A stretch of DNA of 64,000 nucleotides from Rhytidiadelphus loreus. Lineage: Eukaryota > Streptophyta > Bryopsida > Hypnales > Hylocomiaceae. Shown piece after piece: positions 1 to 12,947 of the stretch. The notes beneath the pieces were generated by a model that was given only the letters and a program-made list of their open reading frames with translations, did no database searches and was not told the origin of the DNA. Position 1 is the first letter of the stretch. The number at the start of each line of letters is the position of its first letter. A program made the translations under genes and the position numbers. Location of the stretch: the NCBI GenBank assembly GCA_947034895.1, contig OX344764.1, positions 61,857,348-61,921,347 of the forward strand. Direction: 5' to 3'.

Positions 1-2323
1 AATTACAGCCTAAAAAGTACAAAGAAATTTAATGGCTCAAAAACATGATTTTTGGCTGGAGTACTGTTACTTCTTTCCAAGATCATTAGTAGACAGATAT
101 CTCTTCAGTTGTGGCAATTGTAGTCTTGGTGAACTGAGAGTGTACTTTAATTGTACATAATCTATAAATTAAGTCACAGCCAGCACAAATGGAGAATGTT
201 GCCGTCTTCTCGTATTTTGTGGGTTGACATTTCTTTTCCGACTTTTCGTCATGTAATTGTGTCTTCCAAATTCCAAGGTAAGAGCTCCTAAATTAGCAAT
301 TCTCAAGTTAACTTGTAAAATTTTAACTGAACTTCAAATTTTGGACTCTTAATAAGATCAATTTTTTACAATCATTCCAATTAAAAGTGATTCCTTCAAA
401 ATATCCATGGAAGTAATTGTCCAATTTGTAGTGCAACATGATGGTCTGAAGACAAAATAGAGTGACCCTACTATCACCTAAATATCACCCATGTAACATA
501 TGAGTATCAAAGAAAATGAATTGTAAAACTATCCATACAAAGTCTCCTCCCTTTTAGTCCAAAGTACAATTAAATGGGATATTAAGAATTAATGTTCATT
601 CAAAGATGTAAAGAACCCAATTGATTGGATCACCATGAGATCATTACATCAAATGGTAAGATGCAAATCATGTTAAGAAAAGTTATGGCTTGTTAAAAGT
701 CTTAGGGAAAGTAGTGTGTAAAAATCTTTTTAAATCATGCATGTAAATATAGCGGTGATATTCAATGTTGTGTAAAAAATGAACTACTTCAAAAAATTGT
801 TAGTTTAAAAAATAGACAATTTAGAAAACTAGAGATTATTATCGAATAATCTTAGAATGTTCTATAAATGTTTAATTTTGTGGATATTCCTAGAACTTAT
901 GTATAGTTTGTAATTCCCTTCTGAATATTCTTTGAATGCATGAAGGTTATTCACTTCATTGTAAAATAATATTTCCCCCAAGTTAGAAGTGCATCATCAA
1001 TGCCTTTCAAAAAAGCTTTAGAGATATCCTTTTAAGTCTAATTTTAAATTTCATGGTTCTTTTGTTTTTTTTACTTTCTATCAAGTGTAGTTAATAATCA
1101 AACTTAAGGAGTAGTTTCTTCCATTTTCAATGATTATCTCACGTAATAGATGTGACAAACATCACATATAATTATATATTAAATTTGAAATAAAATTTAT
1201 GATCTTCTGCACCAAAGATATATTGACTTAGTTATTTTACTATTTTCCAAAACTATAATAGCTTCATTGACATTTATCACACGGTATTTTATTTTTGGGA
1301 AACTTTTGCAATGAATATCTAGCTATTGCATGAAATTATAGATTTTTTAAAACAATATTTATATTGTCAAAAAATGGTTTTTTGCTAATAAAAGTATGTT
1401 TTGGCGATTTCTAGCTTTTTATTTTTATCTAAATTTTAGCTTTTTTTCCTAAATTTCTATTATTTTTTAAAAAATTATTTTTTGTTGATACTAACCACTC
1501 AATACAGTATGATACATACTAGGGGTGAAATTTTAGATTTTTTAAGCACATTTTGTATTTGATTTTTGAATTTTCTTTAGTTATCCTATTTCATTATTTT
1601 GAAAATTTGACTTCTAAAGTTTGAAAATTTTATTATTCATACGAGATATTTTATTTCATATGCATATAGTGTCAAAATGAAGCATAGAAAGCAAAGATTT
1701 TTGAGGTTTGACTACATGGTTATAGGCTCCACTCATATAATTATAAGGTTAAGTTTTTAGTATTGGGGGTGAGGGTGATTTGACCTTTATTTGTCCTAAT
1801 AGTATGAGTAATACTAATTTATCAAAGTCACACTATTTTGAATTAGTGTAGGTTGAAATATGACTATCTTGTATCAATCTCCACAAAAACAAGTGGCTCC
1901 ACTACAAGAGGCATTATCCATTAAGCATTGAGTCACTTTTTTGAGTAAGATCCTAACTCCCACTTCCTCTCATAAAGCTTTTAATATTTATGCAAAGCCT
2001 CTTCTCCTTCAATCCAAAGCCTACAAGCAACCATGCTATGAGAGGTTCTATCCCTATAGCAATGGTTTATTTTCAAGTGACGTGAAAGTTACCTTCCAAA
2101 TCCTTAAACCTAGCATTTTGCATTGAAAAACCTCTTCCTTTCCAATTGAGAGTCAATACAAAGAGTATGTAGCTAAAATCAAAGGATTGTCTGTCTTAGT
2201 ACCATTGACTTGCTTTTTGAATAAGATAACTTCCATCAAGGTAACTTCTGTCAATGCAAAACCTTCTCCCCTCTGATTCAGAGCCCAAAAGATTTTGCAA
2301 GAACACTAATTTTTTCCCCTCAC
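1..2323. other. AT-rich intergenic DNA, no gene seen
   Basis: This stretch is AT-rich with many short homopolymer runs. The only open frames are short (61 residues at 1941-2126), of low complexity and without recognisable domains. I see no RNA gene, no transposon protein and no clear terminal inverted repeat. The right edge runs into a repeat that has an inverted partner about 30 kb away. Confidence 0.6.
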
Positions 2324-2638
2324 TAAGGTCGAAACACCCATTACTGTTCTGCAACCCAATTCCATCAATAGACCAGCCTGATTCCATCACCAATTTTGGC
2401 TGTCTAAAATCCCCCCCAATTCCCTTTCTTTTGTGATAAAATTAGAAAATTCTATGACAGAATCAGGGATTTTATGACAATAAGGGTTACATGTCACTCC
2501 ATTAATAGAGAATATCTAGTACTTGATTAGGCAGTAATGGGTTGTTTAGGAGACAATTTTGACCTCACTCTATAAGTGGTTTTGTAATTTCAGGGCTGAC
2601 CACTTCAAAAATTCACAGAAATTACAATTTTAATGAGA
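2324..2638 (+). repeat. Dispersed repeat, copy 1 of an inverted pair
   Basis: About 315 bp that reappear in reverse complement at about 32776-33102. Shared landmarks are a run on 'aattccatcaa', then 'ttctatgacagaatca', then 'gggttac', then 'ctagtacttgattaggc' (read on this strand), ending in 'agaaattacaattttaatg'. There is no coding capacity and no matching terminal inverted repeats were found. It is probably a non-autonomous transposable element; the class is unknown. Confidence 0.75.
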
Positions 2639-2689
2639 AATGAAAATTATTAGGACAAATGAGGGACGGAAGGCTCGTGGACCTCCTGA

Positions 2690-2990
2690 TGAGCTCCTCT
2701 TGAGCTTCCATAGGCGCCCGTTCCTTCGCTCCTCCTCACTGGACTCGCTGCGTTGAGGGCCGCCAGCCTCCTCACTCGCTGCCAGCACTTTGATCACAAG
2801 TGGTTGACTGATATTTTCATTCCTCTTTTGGTTTCCTTACTTGATCGCCAAGGAAACCAAACCAAACCAGAAAGAATCAGTCGAATTTTTGAGATTTTGC
2901 AGCAGACAGTTCGGCATCAAGCGCCTTTCGTTGTAGGTCAGCTTCTCTTTCTTTCTCTGAATCTTTCATTGTCGAACGGGAGCCTTTGCT
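2690..2990 (+). other. GC-richer island, possible leader exon of the PRELI gene
   Basis: This 300-bp stretch is much richer in G and C than the DNA to its left and is C-biased on the plus strand, as is common in plant 5' leaders. Part of it is open (2753-3004), but that frame has no ATG start. It could be the transcription start region and a non-coding first exon of the gene at 4849. A donor-like site lies near 2934 and an acceptor-like 'gcatgcag' ends at about 4733. This is inference only. Confidence 0.3.
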
Positions 2991-2992
2991 TG

Positions 2993-3845
2993 GCAAGAAA
3001 TTAGGTTAGCATTTTGAGGGAATGCAATTGAAGGGATCTCTTACATGCAGAGAATTTCTTGGCTTGATGTTTCTTTTTCTTCCGGTGTAATGGTGGATCG
3101 GATTGCGCATTCTTGAAATGCAGCTGCGATGGATTTGCTGATGATTTTGGACTTGTCGCATTGTTGCTTGTTTTTTGGAGAAAGATTTGGATGCTCAAGA
3201 TTAGAGGGTGTGGTAGGTTTCTGCGTTGAGAGAATCAGTGGTGAAGAGTGGTGAGGAGCTTCGCAAGAAATTAGGTTAGCTTGTTGTTGGGACGCAATTG
3301 AAGGGATCTCTTAGAAGCAAAGATTTTCTTGGCTTGTAATTCTGTTTTTTTTCTGATTTAGTGGTGGTTTGGTTTGCAACTTCTTGAAATGCAGCTGGGG
3401 TGGATTTGCAGATAGCTTTGGGCTTTTCGCATTGCTGCATGTTTTGGGGAGAAAGCTTTGGATGCTTAAGATTAGAGGTTGTGAAAGGTTTTCTGCGTTG
3501 AGAAAATCAGTGTGAAGAGTGGTAAGGAGCTTGGCAAGAAACTAGGTTAGCATGTTGGTTCATTTTGGGGGGGATCCGAAGTGAAGTGATCTCTCAGAGG
3601 CACATTTTCTTGACCTTGGCAGTATCCTTTGTTCTGGTGCAGTGTTGGTTCGGTTGTGATCAAATTCTTGAAGTGCAGGTGGGACGGGTTAGCAGATGGC
3701 TTTGGAATTGTCACGTAGATAGCGAGGTTATGAGATGATCGAGGTTGCATGTTTGAGGGTTTAGGGTTTGGATCCTTCTGATCAGTGGGTGTGATAGTTT
3801 GTCTGCTTGAAAGAACGAGTGTATAGTGTGTGCTAAGGTTTCTTG
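2993..3845 (+). repeat. Three-unit tandem repeat, period 270 bp
   Basis: Three imperfect units begin at 2993, 3263 and 3533, each with 'gcaagaaa' followed by 'taggttagc' (one base differs in unit 3). Each unit then carries a version of 'gaagggatctctta', 'ttcttggct', 'ttcttgaaatgcagctg' and 'gaaagctttggatgc'. Units 1 and 2 are each 270 bp; unit 3 is about 300 bp and the most diverged. Matching minus-strand open frames in units 1 and 3 come from the repeat, not from a gene. The array lies between the GC-rich island and the PRELI coding exons, so it may sit in a 5' UTR intron. Confidence 0.85.
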
Positions 3846-3859
3846 GAAATGATAAGAAA

Positions 3860-4732
3860 CCGTTCTCCTGGTTTTCTTCTGGACAGTGACTTATCATTCT
3901 CCCCTCCTTACTGCTTGGTTCCCTATGAAATGACTATGACATTTGTGACCAGTGTGCGACAATCAATTATAGTGTGACAAGTGTGCATGATATTTCAAAA
4001 TGTTGTTTAGAGATCATTTTAAAAGAGATCTGAGTGCATTTTAAAATGACTTTTACTTTAGAGAAGGTCGAACCATATGTTGAAATGACTTTTGCTTTAT
4101 ATATAGCTAGCATAAAATTTGGTTAGCATTGAGAATGAACCACAAAGTAAAAGATCCTTTGTATAAAGTAAAAAAGATCCTTTGCCCAACTATATATATA
4201 GCAATGTTTGGTTAGGAACTTTATTTGAATCAACGTAGACCTTCATTGTGTTGGAAAGACATAGTGATATCCCCAAACTATTTGGTTTAAACTTAAGGTA
4301 GGAACATCCATCAACATCCTCTTTTAGCATAGTTCCTATGGTTATCCTCAACATTTTTTTATATGTTGTTTGCAAATGCAAAGGGACTTTAGTGCACCAA
4401 GAATGTGTTATTTGGATATCATATGCAAACCTTATGAATGTTCAAAATTTTATGAGTAGATGACTTCAAATTTTGGCACTTGATCAGATGTTTGGGTGAT
4501 TTACATCCCTTGTAATCAATATGTGCCCATTGTTTAAGATTTGAATGTGGCAATTTTGGGTCTCTAGATCCTCACTGTAGAAGAAGAGTTATTTCTTATC
4601 GATATCTAGAAACTGGATGGTTATAAGCTTAGGATAATAAGTTCTAGCTCATAGAATTTGGATTGTGTTTTACGATCTCCTGCTTCCTGGGACAAGTTTG
4701 GCTGACGATTTTTTCTTCTTTCCTGGCATGCA
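3860..4732. other. AT-rich stretch upstream of the PRELI gene, no gene seen
   Basis: No coding region, no clear repeat. It ends in a pyrimidine-rich tract followed by 'gcatgcag' at about 4733, which could be the 3' splice site of a leader intron. Confidence 0.4.
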
Positions 4733-4848
4733 GTTTATATTTGTAGTGACTTGATTTGAACACCAGCAGCCTTCTCTCCTACCTGAAGCTGACATCTTGA
4801 CATCACCCCCTCCATTTTGCCCGCTTTCTTGAGGTAGTTTCTGGCAAC

Positions 4849-6192
4849 ATGGTGAGGCGATACGTGCAAGAGCATGTATTCAGGCATCCTTGGGAACGTG
4901 TCACGGCAGCTAACTGGAAGAAGTATGCAGACTTGGAACACAGGCGGTCACTATCACATGTCGTGGACGTCAGTGTCGTGAACAAAAGCGTTGATCAGGA
5001 GGGTGGGCAGCTTTTCGCCACTCGAGCCATCACTGTCAACATTCCGGCACCCTGGTGGCTCCAGCGTGTGGTGGGAACCAATGTGTGCCGATCTTTAGAA
5101 GAGTCCATTCTTGACAATGGTGAGCTCATTCTTCCATATGTTGACTTCTTCCCATATGTTGTTCATTGAGGCTTTCATACAACACTCTTAGTTCCCTGTT
5201 TTAACTATTGCACAATTCTTGGAGAATTTTGATTTTATGTTATGACAGATTTATAGGGATGCCCCACCCAAGCCAAGTTTAAACTTGATTGGTTCTCAAC
5301 CTTGTCAAGGGCCAGAAACACTGTTTTGAATATAGGAGCCCTTTTCAGGCTTTTTGTATTCTCTACCGTGGAAGAGAACTCTGGCAGTGGTCCCCTATGT
5401 TCGTTGCGGGAATGCCCGTGCATTCTCCCGGGAAGTCCCTGTTGCTACATCCTTACCCTGAACCTTGACAAAGTTGTCTACTAAACGTTTTTGTTTGAAA
5501 ATACTCTTTGTTGAGGTTGAAGGGAGGCCAAGTCTTGTGCCGTTGATAAGGTTTGGATCCAGGTTGAACTAAGTTTGGTGGGGTACCCTATGTGACAATT
5601 AATTCTTTCTAGTGCAGTCTCCGAATCTGGATGAGTGTATGTATGACTCATGGATGATCAACTACTTGTTAGGGACCAAATGTGCAAAGATTTTTTTACA
5701 ATGTATAATGTGAACGCAAATGCTAACAGAAAATGGTATTGGAAATGGTATTCTACAGAGAAGCGATCGCTAGAAATGGTAACTCGTAATGTGACATTGA
5801 CAGACTTCGTGGCCGTAGAAGAAAAGTGTTCGTATCTCCCACACCCGGAGAATCCAGAGTGGACCTTGTTCCGGGAGCAGATGAGCATCACATGTGCACC
5901 CGGGCCTACCATGACACCCATGGCAGAGACGATTGAGCAGAAGTGTGCTGAGAAGTTCCAGCAGAATAGTCAACGGGGTAGGGAGGTGGTCGAGTCCGTT
6001 TGCAGAGCTTTGGAAAGGGCTGAATCAACAGCATTTGCAACCAAAACGACTGCTACAAAGAGAGCTGAGCCCTTGCTGGTTTCCTCGCTGGTTTCCTCCC
6101 TGTTAAGAAGAAGCAGCGGCACACGAAGGCCCAGCAACTTCATCATGCAGAGGATTTTGGAAAGAGCTGAGTTTGTGGGTGCCACTTTGTGA
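4849..6192 (+). CDS. PRELI/MSF1-domain lipid-transfer protein, two exons
   Basis: The spliced model has exon 1 at 4849-5119 and exon 2 at 5759-6192, giving 234 residues. The donor is AATG|gtgagc and the acceptor ttctacag|AGAAG, phase 1; the junction reads through without a gap in the family alignment. The start gives the family N-terminus (QEHVFRHPWERVTAANWKKY), followed by ATRAITVNIPAPWWLQRVVG. After the intron come MVTRNVTLTDFVAVEEKCSY, the PHPENPEWTLF segment, and CAEKFQQNSQRGREVVE near residue 155. PRELI/Ups proteins carry phosphatidic acid or phosphatidylserine between mitochondrial membranes, working with a small Mdm35/TRIAP1-type partner in the intermembrane space. The conserved domain covers about residues 1-165. 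The C-terminal 60 or so residues are an alanine-, serine- and arginine-rich extension longer than I would expect for plant homologs. Which lipid it carries cannot be told from sequence. Confidence 0.93.
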
Positions 6193-6635
6193 TAGAAGCA
6201 ATTTTGATACATTCTTTTTTAGCTCATTGTTTAGTTCTCTTTACACCGTTTTGAAAGGACATCCTTTGATAGCGAATCCCATTGATGACATTATTTTCGC
6301 ACTTTAGGTGTGACAGTTTGTATCTGAAACGCATTAAAGATTGTTGTCAAGGTCATTCCCCCCAGTATTGGGTAAGGAATTCATAATTTTGAGCCGCATC
6401 TTTATAAAGTTTCAAATCAAATATGAGTTGTAAGTATGAAAAATTATAAATAAACATTTCTTTTTGTTTTTATGTGTGAATGGGGTTTACTTTGCATTTG
6501 GTTTTGGAATTACATGGTGCTATGAGTTTAAATGTTAATCAACTTGAGGAATTACTGTGGGATTTCTAGAGAGTGCAATTGTTGAGTTCTTAACGGTTAA
6601 ATTGATGTAGATTTGGAGTTGCTTAAGCTATAGAG

Positions 6636-6862
6636 ATGCCACATTTAACTACTTTTAGACTTTGGAAAGTCTAGAATTAGTAATGGTCATCGGGAGAAAA
6701 AAATTTGGTCATTAGGAGATAATGCAAAACATCTAGAGATCTACGCAAAACATCCGGAGATCTATACAAATATCGTGGGGTCTCCCAATGTTATTATCTA
6801 GAGATCTCTAGATGTTTTGTCCATAATTCATTGAATAGTTCAAAAGTAATTAAATGTGGCAT
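6636..6862. mobile_element. MITE with 4-bp target duplication, copy 1
   Basis: 227 bp bounded by terminal inverted repeats: ATGCCACATTTAACTAC at the left and its diverged complement ending AAATGTGGCAT at the right. AGAG directly flanks both ends. The interior holds short repeats of the type 'aaaacatc.ggagatcta' and no coding capacity. A related copy is at 18428-18676. Confidence 0.8.
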
Positions 6863-7028
6863 AGAGATGAAATGGACCTTCTCTTCTCATTTTCTCTCTC
6901 CACTTTGAGTGTATGAATTTTGGAAACACTTATGTGTATTTGTGTGAATAATTTGTGTGTGTAATAAAAGCTTTAAGCATATATTTTGCATTGTGTCTAA
7001 GTTCTAGTGATTGAAGAACGTATGTGTG

Positions 7029-7245
7029 CACTAGAAGAAACCCGCGTTTTAGGTAATGTTTTGTAATTTTTTTAAACGGATTTTAGGTGATGTCCATTGC
7101 AACAAGCCCATGTTTTTATGTCAACAATATGTTCAACATAACATCAATGTTGACATTAAAACATGGGCTTGTTGCAATGGACATCACCTAAAATCCGCTC
7201 AAAAAAATTACAAAACATCACCTAAAACATGGGTTTCTTATAGTG
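7029..7245. mobile_element. CACTA-ended foldback MITE
   Basis: 217 bp beginning CACTAGAAGAAACCC and ending gggtttcttaTAGTG. Almost the whole element folds on itself: arms of about 95 bp contain 'acatgggcttgttgcaat' and its complement. CACTA-type ends and lack of coding capacity make it a deletion derivative of a CACTA transposon. The flanks are TG-rich, so the 3-bp target duplication is not clear. Lone copies of the same end occur near 27570 and, inverted, near 16926-16939. Confidence 0.85.
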
Positions 7246-8027
7246 TGTGTATGTTTCATTAGAGTTCCAAGTCTTAATAATTGGGCATTGTTTGTATGTT
7301 GTGTGGAATTTTTCTGTGAGAGAAATTACTTATCTTTGTTGCTTAAAGCTATTGTTTGTATATATGATTTCTTTTATTAAATCATCTTGTTTATCTGAAT
7401 AAGTTTGGAGCAATGTATTCTTATTGAGGCTTGAAACACTTGTTTGAGAGAGAGGATTGTAACTTAAAGCAAATATCAATGTCAATTACTATTGAGTTGT
7501 TGTAACTAGTCAATGAGTGTTTTACAAGGTGCTTTAAGCATTGAATGTGCTTAAAGCTAAAGTTGAATTATGTTTTGTGTACGCTTGAAGCAAGTATATT
7601 GTGTCTTCTATGAATGAGCTTTAAGTGTTATGTTTGAAATTTGGTTTGCGGCTTAAAGTTGGTTATTCAATGTATATATGTGCATGAAGAAATGTATATG
7701 GAGTGAATATATAGATTGTGTATGTGTTTGTAGAAATCCTAGGGATTGGGTAATATAAGTACTTGTGTGAGTATCTAAGGATTAGACAACTAAAGATTGA
7801 GTTTATAGCTTGAAGCCCTGTCAATGTTTGTGTGACTAAATTCATATTAATAATGAGGGTATGAAAGAACATTAGTTATTGATAGCCTTGTAGTGATGAA
7901 GCTTAAAGCAATTGGGTAGATGATGGTGAACTAGTGGGATGTTTATAATTAGTGATTGTTTAGATAGAGTGGCTTTAAACAAATTAGTATAGAAATGCTA
8001 TAAAGAGTATTAAGACGGCAATACATA

Positions 8028-8572
8028 TGGTAAACCAACCTATGACAGGCAGATTGCCTGATGTGGTCTATTGCCATTAGCAAGAATAATCAAATTTTTT
8101 TTCATACAAAGACACATGTGAGAAATGAAGAAAGTAACTGAAATTTTAATTTTTGGACAAAATATGAATTTTTTGTGAATTTTTGAAGTGTGCTGTCCAG
8201 TAAGCCGAAAACAGCCTGTAGACTACCCCAAATCAGCAAAAAAGTGTTTCCATGATGGTCATCTTCCCTCCTAAAACAGTCATAGCATTTTCTAAGATGG
8301 CTACAAGACTTTCTAACATGGACATGACATTAAGAAATAAAAAAACTATTTTTTACTACCAATTTAGACTAGATTGGTATAAGTGTCCATGACAGTTACT
8401 AATAACTTCATGACTGTACCCCAAGGCTTTGATAACAACTACAAATCAGCCCAATGCAGTCTTAACCCCATTTTTCAGAAAAAGTCTCTCATAGATTGAT
8501 AAATGACTGTAATGGGGGAGGGTCAGTAGGTGTCTGTCATGGGTGGTTTGCTTGTCATGGGCTGGTTTACCT
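8028..8572 (+). mobile_element. TA-flanked non-autonomous element, copy 1 (545 bp)
   Basis: The ends are inverted repeats: tGGTAAACCAACCTATGACA at the left and the complement of 'catgggctggtttacct' at the right, each bordered by TA. The interior has stretches shared with copies at 21177-21719 and 21767-22277, for example 'tttttggacaaa.tatgaatttt' and 'gtaatggggg'. There is no transposase. A TA duplication fits a Tc1/mariner-type element, but the family is not certain. Confidence 0.8.
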
Positions 8573-10290
8573 TAGATGGAGTTGAATGTACTAATGTGGT
8601 TTGTTGAGTGAATGAGAGATGCTTTAAGCGGAATATTGTGAATCTATGCTATAAGCAAATGCAATAGGAATGGTTACTATTGTACTTCAAGCTATATGTT
8701 ATGTTTTCCTTTGTTTAAGCAAGCTTCTTGCTTGAATCCTAATACTAGATTAAGACTGGGGCTTCATGATTGTATTATTGCATCCATATGTATGGGACAA
8801 AAATTAGAAATTGGATAAGTGAGTGAAACCTTTTCTTGAAATCAATGGGATATCTTCACTTTATTTTTCATTAGAATTGAAATTATAAGACATATTTATT
8901 TTAAAGTAACTTTAGTCACAATGCATTAGACTATTTGATCATTTCCTAGATGTCAAGCTCCTATATTATAGTCTTAGGTATTTGTGAAATAGGCAAAAAT
9001 CTAGACTATATGAGTCATGGCCTTTTCTTCAAGTTAACCCTTCAAGGACTATGACCTAGGTTAGTTTTTTGTGAATTGAAGAAAGTTCTAGTAACAAAAT
9101 ATTTTTAAATATTTGCATTAATATTTTATAATAGCTTATAATCATGTTTTAGATGTGAAGCTTCATTTCATGTCATTTTTTATGAGAATTGCAAAAATTA
9201 GTAATTTTGTTGAATCGAGCAAAAAAATTAAAAATCTTAATAGAGTAGATCCATATGTGTAAATTATTCCATTCATCCTAAAAAGATGATTATTATGAAA
9301 AGTTTTGTATTGTAGGCAATGAAGGTAGAAATAACTTTGAAGTCATTTTTTGAGCTTCATATTTAAAATTTTACAATTTCAAAAATAAAACATAAGATAG
9401 GCCTTCTTTACCAAAGTAATCTTATGATTGCTAATGACAATTTTCAATTTCAAAACAAAAGGATAAGTGATTTAGATTTTCTTTCATCTTGTATCTCCTT
9501 CCTTTATTTTCTATTAACATATAAATATGAGTTGGCAGTGGGCTAGTTTTTTTTCTATGTATTCTCAAACCATTTTCTACAAGTTCACAAGCAAATGTTG
9601 TTGGACACACAAATTTTTCACAAAAAAAATTGGAACCTAGGATTTGACTTTTAGTAGGTTGGGAGCATATATTTCTACAATCCTATTGTTGCCACCAACC
9701 TTTAAATCATCAAGAATGATGAGTTGGTAGCATTCACATATGATATTCAAATTTGATACTTTTTGCATAGATTTTTGGTGCCTAAATGGCAGTGCCTAAG
9801 CTAAAGATTTTGCATAGATTTAGAGGATGGATTATTAGTTCTTGAATGTATGTATCACTGGAACAAAGACTAAAAATATAGTTAATCCCTCATGGAAAAG
9901 TTTTTTGGAAGTTTTTAGTGGGATAGAGGAAGTATTATTTTATATTACTAATTGCCACCAATTCACCAAAAGAAATTAGTAGTACTAATTTGTACCCAGT
10001 ACCCTCATTGATAGAATTTATTAATGGAATACAACAAATTAGATCATCAAGATGGAAAGTTGACTAAAAAATTCTCAAAAGCTCTTTGGTCTTCCCAACA
10101 ACTATAATTAAATTAAAATTATCACCTAAAGTCATGCAGCTTGATTTAAAAAAAAATTCACTTTGAGACAAGCCCTTTCTAGTGCAATTTTTGTTGGCTT
10201 CTTGTTGTGTATCACTATTGGCTTGATTCCTAGAAAATTTTACAACATTCCAAGTTGTGGATAAAAAGCTATGCTTCAAAAGAACATTTT
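8573..10290. other. AT-rich intergenic DNA, no gene seen
   Basis: No supported coding region or element with identifiable ends in this stretch. Confidence 0.5.
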
Positions 10291-10295
10291 CTTTG

Positions 10296-10645
10296 AGTCT
10301 TGGATAGTTTGGGTAGCTATAATAGATAGGTCCGATTAGTCTGAAATTTTTACACATACTTCCAACTCAATTTCTAAGATAATCCCAAAAGTTAGATGGC
10401 ATGCAAATTCATAAATTTGGACTTATAAGCCTTTGAAATAAGTTTTTATCCTTCACGCAATGTCCAAAAATTAAAAAGCCTAGTTTCAAAGGCTTGTAAG
10501 TCCAAATCATGAGCTTGTATGTCCTCTAACTTTTGGGATTATCTTAGTAATTGAGTTGGAAGTATGTGTAAAAATTTTTAGACCAATTGAACCTATCTAT
10601 CATAGCTACCTGAATTTCCCACAACTCAAAAAATGTCTTTTTGAG
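10296..10645. repeat. Large foldback inverted repeat
   Basis: Two arms of roughly 170 bp face each other around a centre near 10470. Left-arm landmarks 'gtagctataatagatagg', 'acacatacttccaactca' and 'gataatcccaaaagtt' recur as complements in reverse order at 10540-10640. The arms are diverged by scattered substitutions. There is no coding capacity and no obvious target duplication. Confidence 0.85.
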
Positions 10646-12155
10646 GTATAATTACATAGGAATTAAGCTAATAGTAGAACACACTTTTGCTCAGAATTTC
10701 AAAAGAATCCAAAAAGTATTGCATGAGGAAGGGTTTGTCCAAAAGTGAAAAATGGTGTAAAGTCATGCCACAAGGCTTTTGAAGTTCAATTAAACACAAT
10801 CCATCTAAATCTACTTATTTATTTGGATTTTGTAGTTGTATCTCGCACTAGTAATGGGTTGAAATCCAAACTCAATCATTACTTAACCTATAAAGTTTTT
10901 TTAAGCTTCTATAGAGCTTATTGAAAGCTCACATGTGTAGGTTCATATGAAGACAATTTTGAGCGGATGAAAGAGAAATTCTTACCCAAAACTCAAATTC
11001 CTATAAATTTTCCAAATTTATATATATTCCAATCGTGTGTCTGAGTCAAAATTTCTAGGGCTCAAAAGTTTAGGGCAGCTTGGACAATGTGCAAATTGAG
11101 AAGTAGTCATTCAAGCAAGTTGTGAAGTTTTTTTCATTGATTTTGAATGCTTATATCTTGCAATCTATTGAGCCAAATGAGATGAAATTTTTTCCAAACA
11201 TTTTCACAGTAGTATAGGAAAATATATGTCATTGAAAATGACAAAAAATATTTCTTTTCAATTTTCAATCAATATACTGAAAATGATAGTTTTAATCAAT
11301 TTTAGAGCCATTAGGTCAAGTTCTAGTATAAATTCATGAGAATAAAAAAAAAAATTCTACTTGATTAAGAAAAGGAATTTTTTTGGTTGATTGTTGGAAT
11401 TTTGAATCTTTCCAAAAATGAATTCTCCAAAGAAATTGAAATCTTGCATTTTCTAGGATGTCCTCTTAGTGTAAGATTTTTTGGATATGATTGTTAGACA
11501 TCTACATTATCTTTGAAAACTCACGTGCAAGTATAAAAGGTACCTTTCCACTAGTCAAAGTTCCAAAAGTTGGATATGTTGGAATTAATTACTTTAGGAT
11601 AATTTAATTCTAAATATCTTAACTTGCTTAAAGTCTATGGACTTTGAGGCTAGCTAATGTACCATAAGACATTAGGTAGTTAAAATACCATAGGTGATTG
11701 GTAGTAGAAATACCATATGACATTGATAGTTACACCATCATAGGACCTAGGCTAAACCACTACATAGTACACAGTCAATGTACACCTAGTAACTAAGTCT
11801 TTACATATTTTATGTTATGTAGAAAGATTCTAAGCAATAAATAATGTAGCTCTGAAGGAGATACAATTGAATTGAACATCTCTTTCAATATTTCTCTTCT
11901 ATGGTTGGGTGGCTAATTACACTCTCACATTTTTTATACATTAGATGTGTTTTAGCCACCCTAAAGGGCTATTTCAGGTTGATTTGCCATGTTAGAAACT
12001 AGCCATTGTTGTTCAATTTTTTTTAAGTTTAAATTTTAAATTTTTAAAAAAATAATTTGAATAATAATAAAAATAATTTAATTTAAAAATTTGATGTGAC
12101 AATCTCTCGGCCACATTAAACTACAACAATGACTACTTTCCCACAATCTGGGAAC

Positions 12156-12909
12156 CAGCGGTGCTATTTTGTGAGCCTGTGAGCAGGAGCCTATGAGCGT
12201 TGAGTAGGAATTATGTGAGCGTTGAGCTTAGAAATTTGTAGAAGTACAAAAAAACTTAAAAATACTTCTAATAATAAACTTCATCTTAAAATTTGGCCAA
12301 AATTTACTATTATTAGTAAATTTTAGAACCTATTACTACGAACCTATTATCATGGACCTATTACTGTGGTTATATAGAATCCACATGAAAATCATAATTT
12401 TCAATGTTGTCTAAAATATTAGAAGTATACATTTTGAAAATGATGAACTTAATTGATGTGAAAGATGAATGGAGATGGAAATAAGTTTATACAGAATGTT
12501 GGTTGATCACTATCCTATAGCAATGTAGGTCCTCTCGGGGCTAATAAGAAAATACCAAAAAAATTCTTTTGATGCATTGTTATTGGACTTGTTTAGATTT
12601 TAGAAAAAGAAATTGTTGATAAGAACTACTATCTTGTAGTAGCATGGGTCCTCTCAAGGCTGATGAGAGGTACCTACACTTTTACTTTGATGTGTTGGTA
12701 ATTGAACTTGTTAAGATTTTGAAAGAAAGAACTTGGTTGACAAGAATTATTTTTGTAAGGAATGAGCTCAGTTACACCAAATTGTTGATTAGTTGATCAT
12801 TGTCCTCTTATAGGACCTTCAATGGTCGTTTGGTTAATCACCCCCCTCTTGCTTCTTGGGTCCCCTCGGCGCCGAGGGGAGTCTCCTTGCAACGAGAAAA
12901 AAAAATTTA

Positions 12910-12947
<38 letters not shown>

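Noticed and set aside
2753..3004. 83-residue open frame with soluble, leucine-rich content
   Set aside because: It has no ATG start, runs into the tandem repeat and shows no domain. It is better read as a leader region.
3001..3897. Two minus-strand open frames sharing the segment SANPSxLHFKN
   Set aside because: The shared segment comes from the 270-bp tandem repeat; there is no independent coding support.
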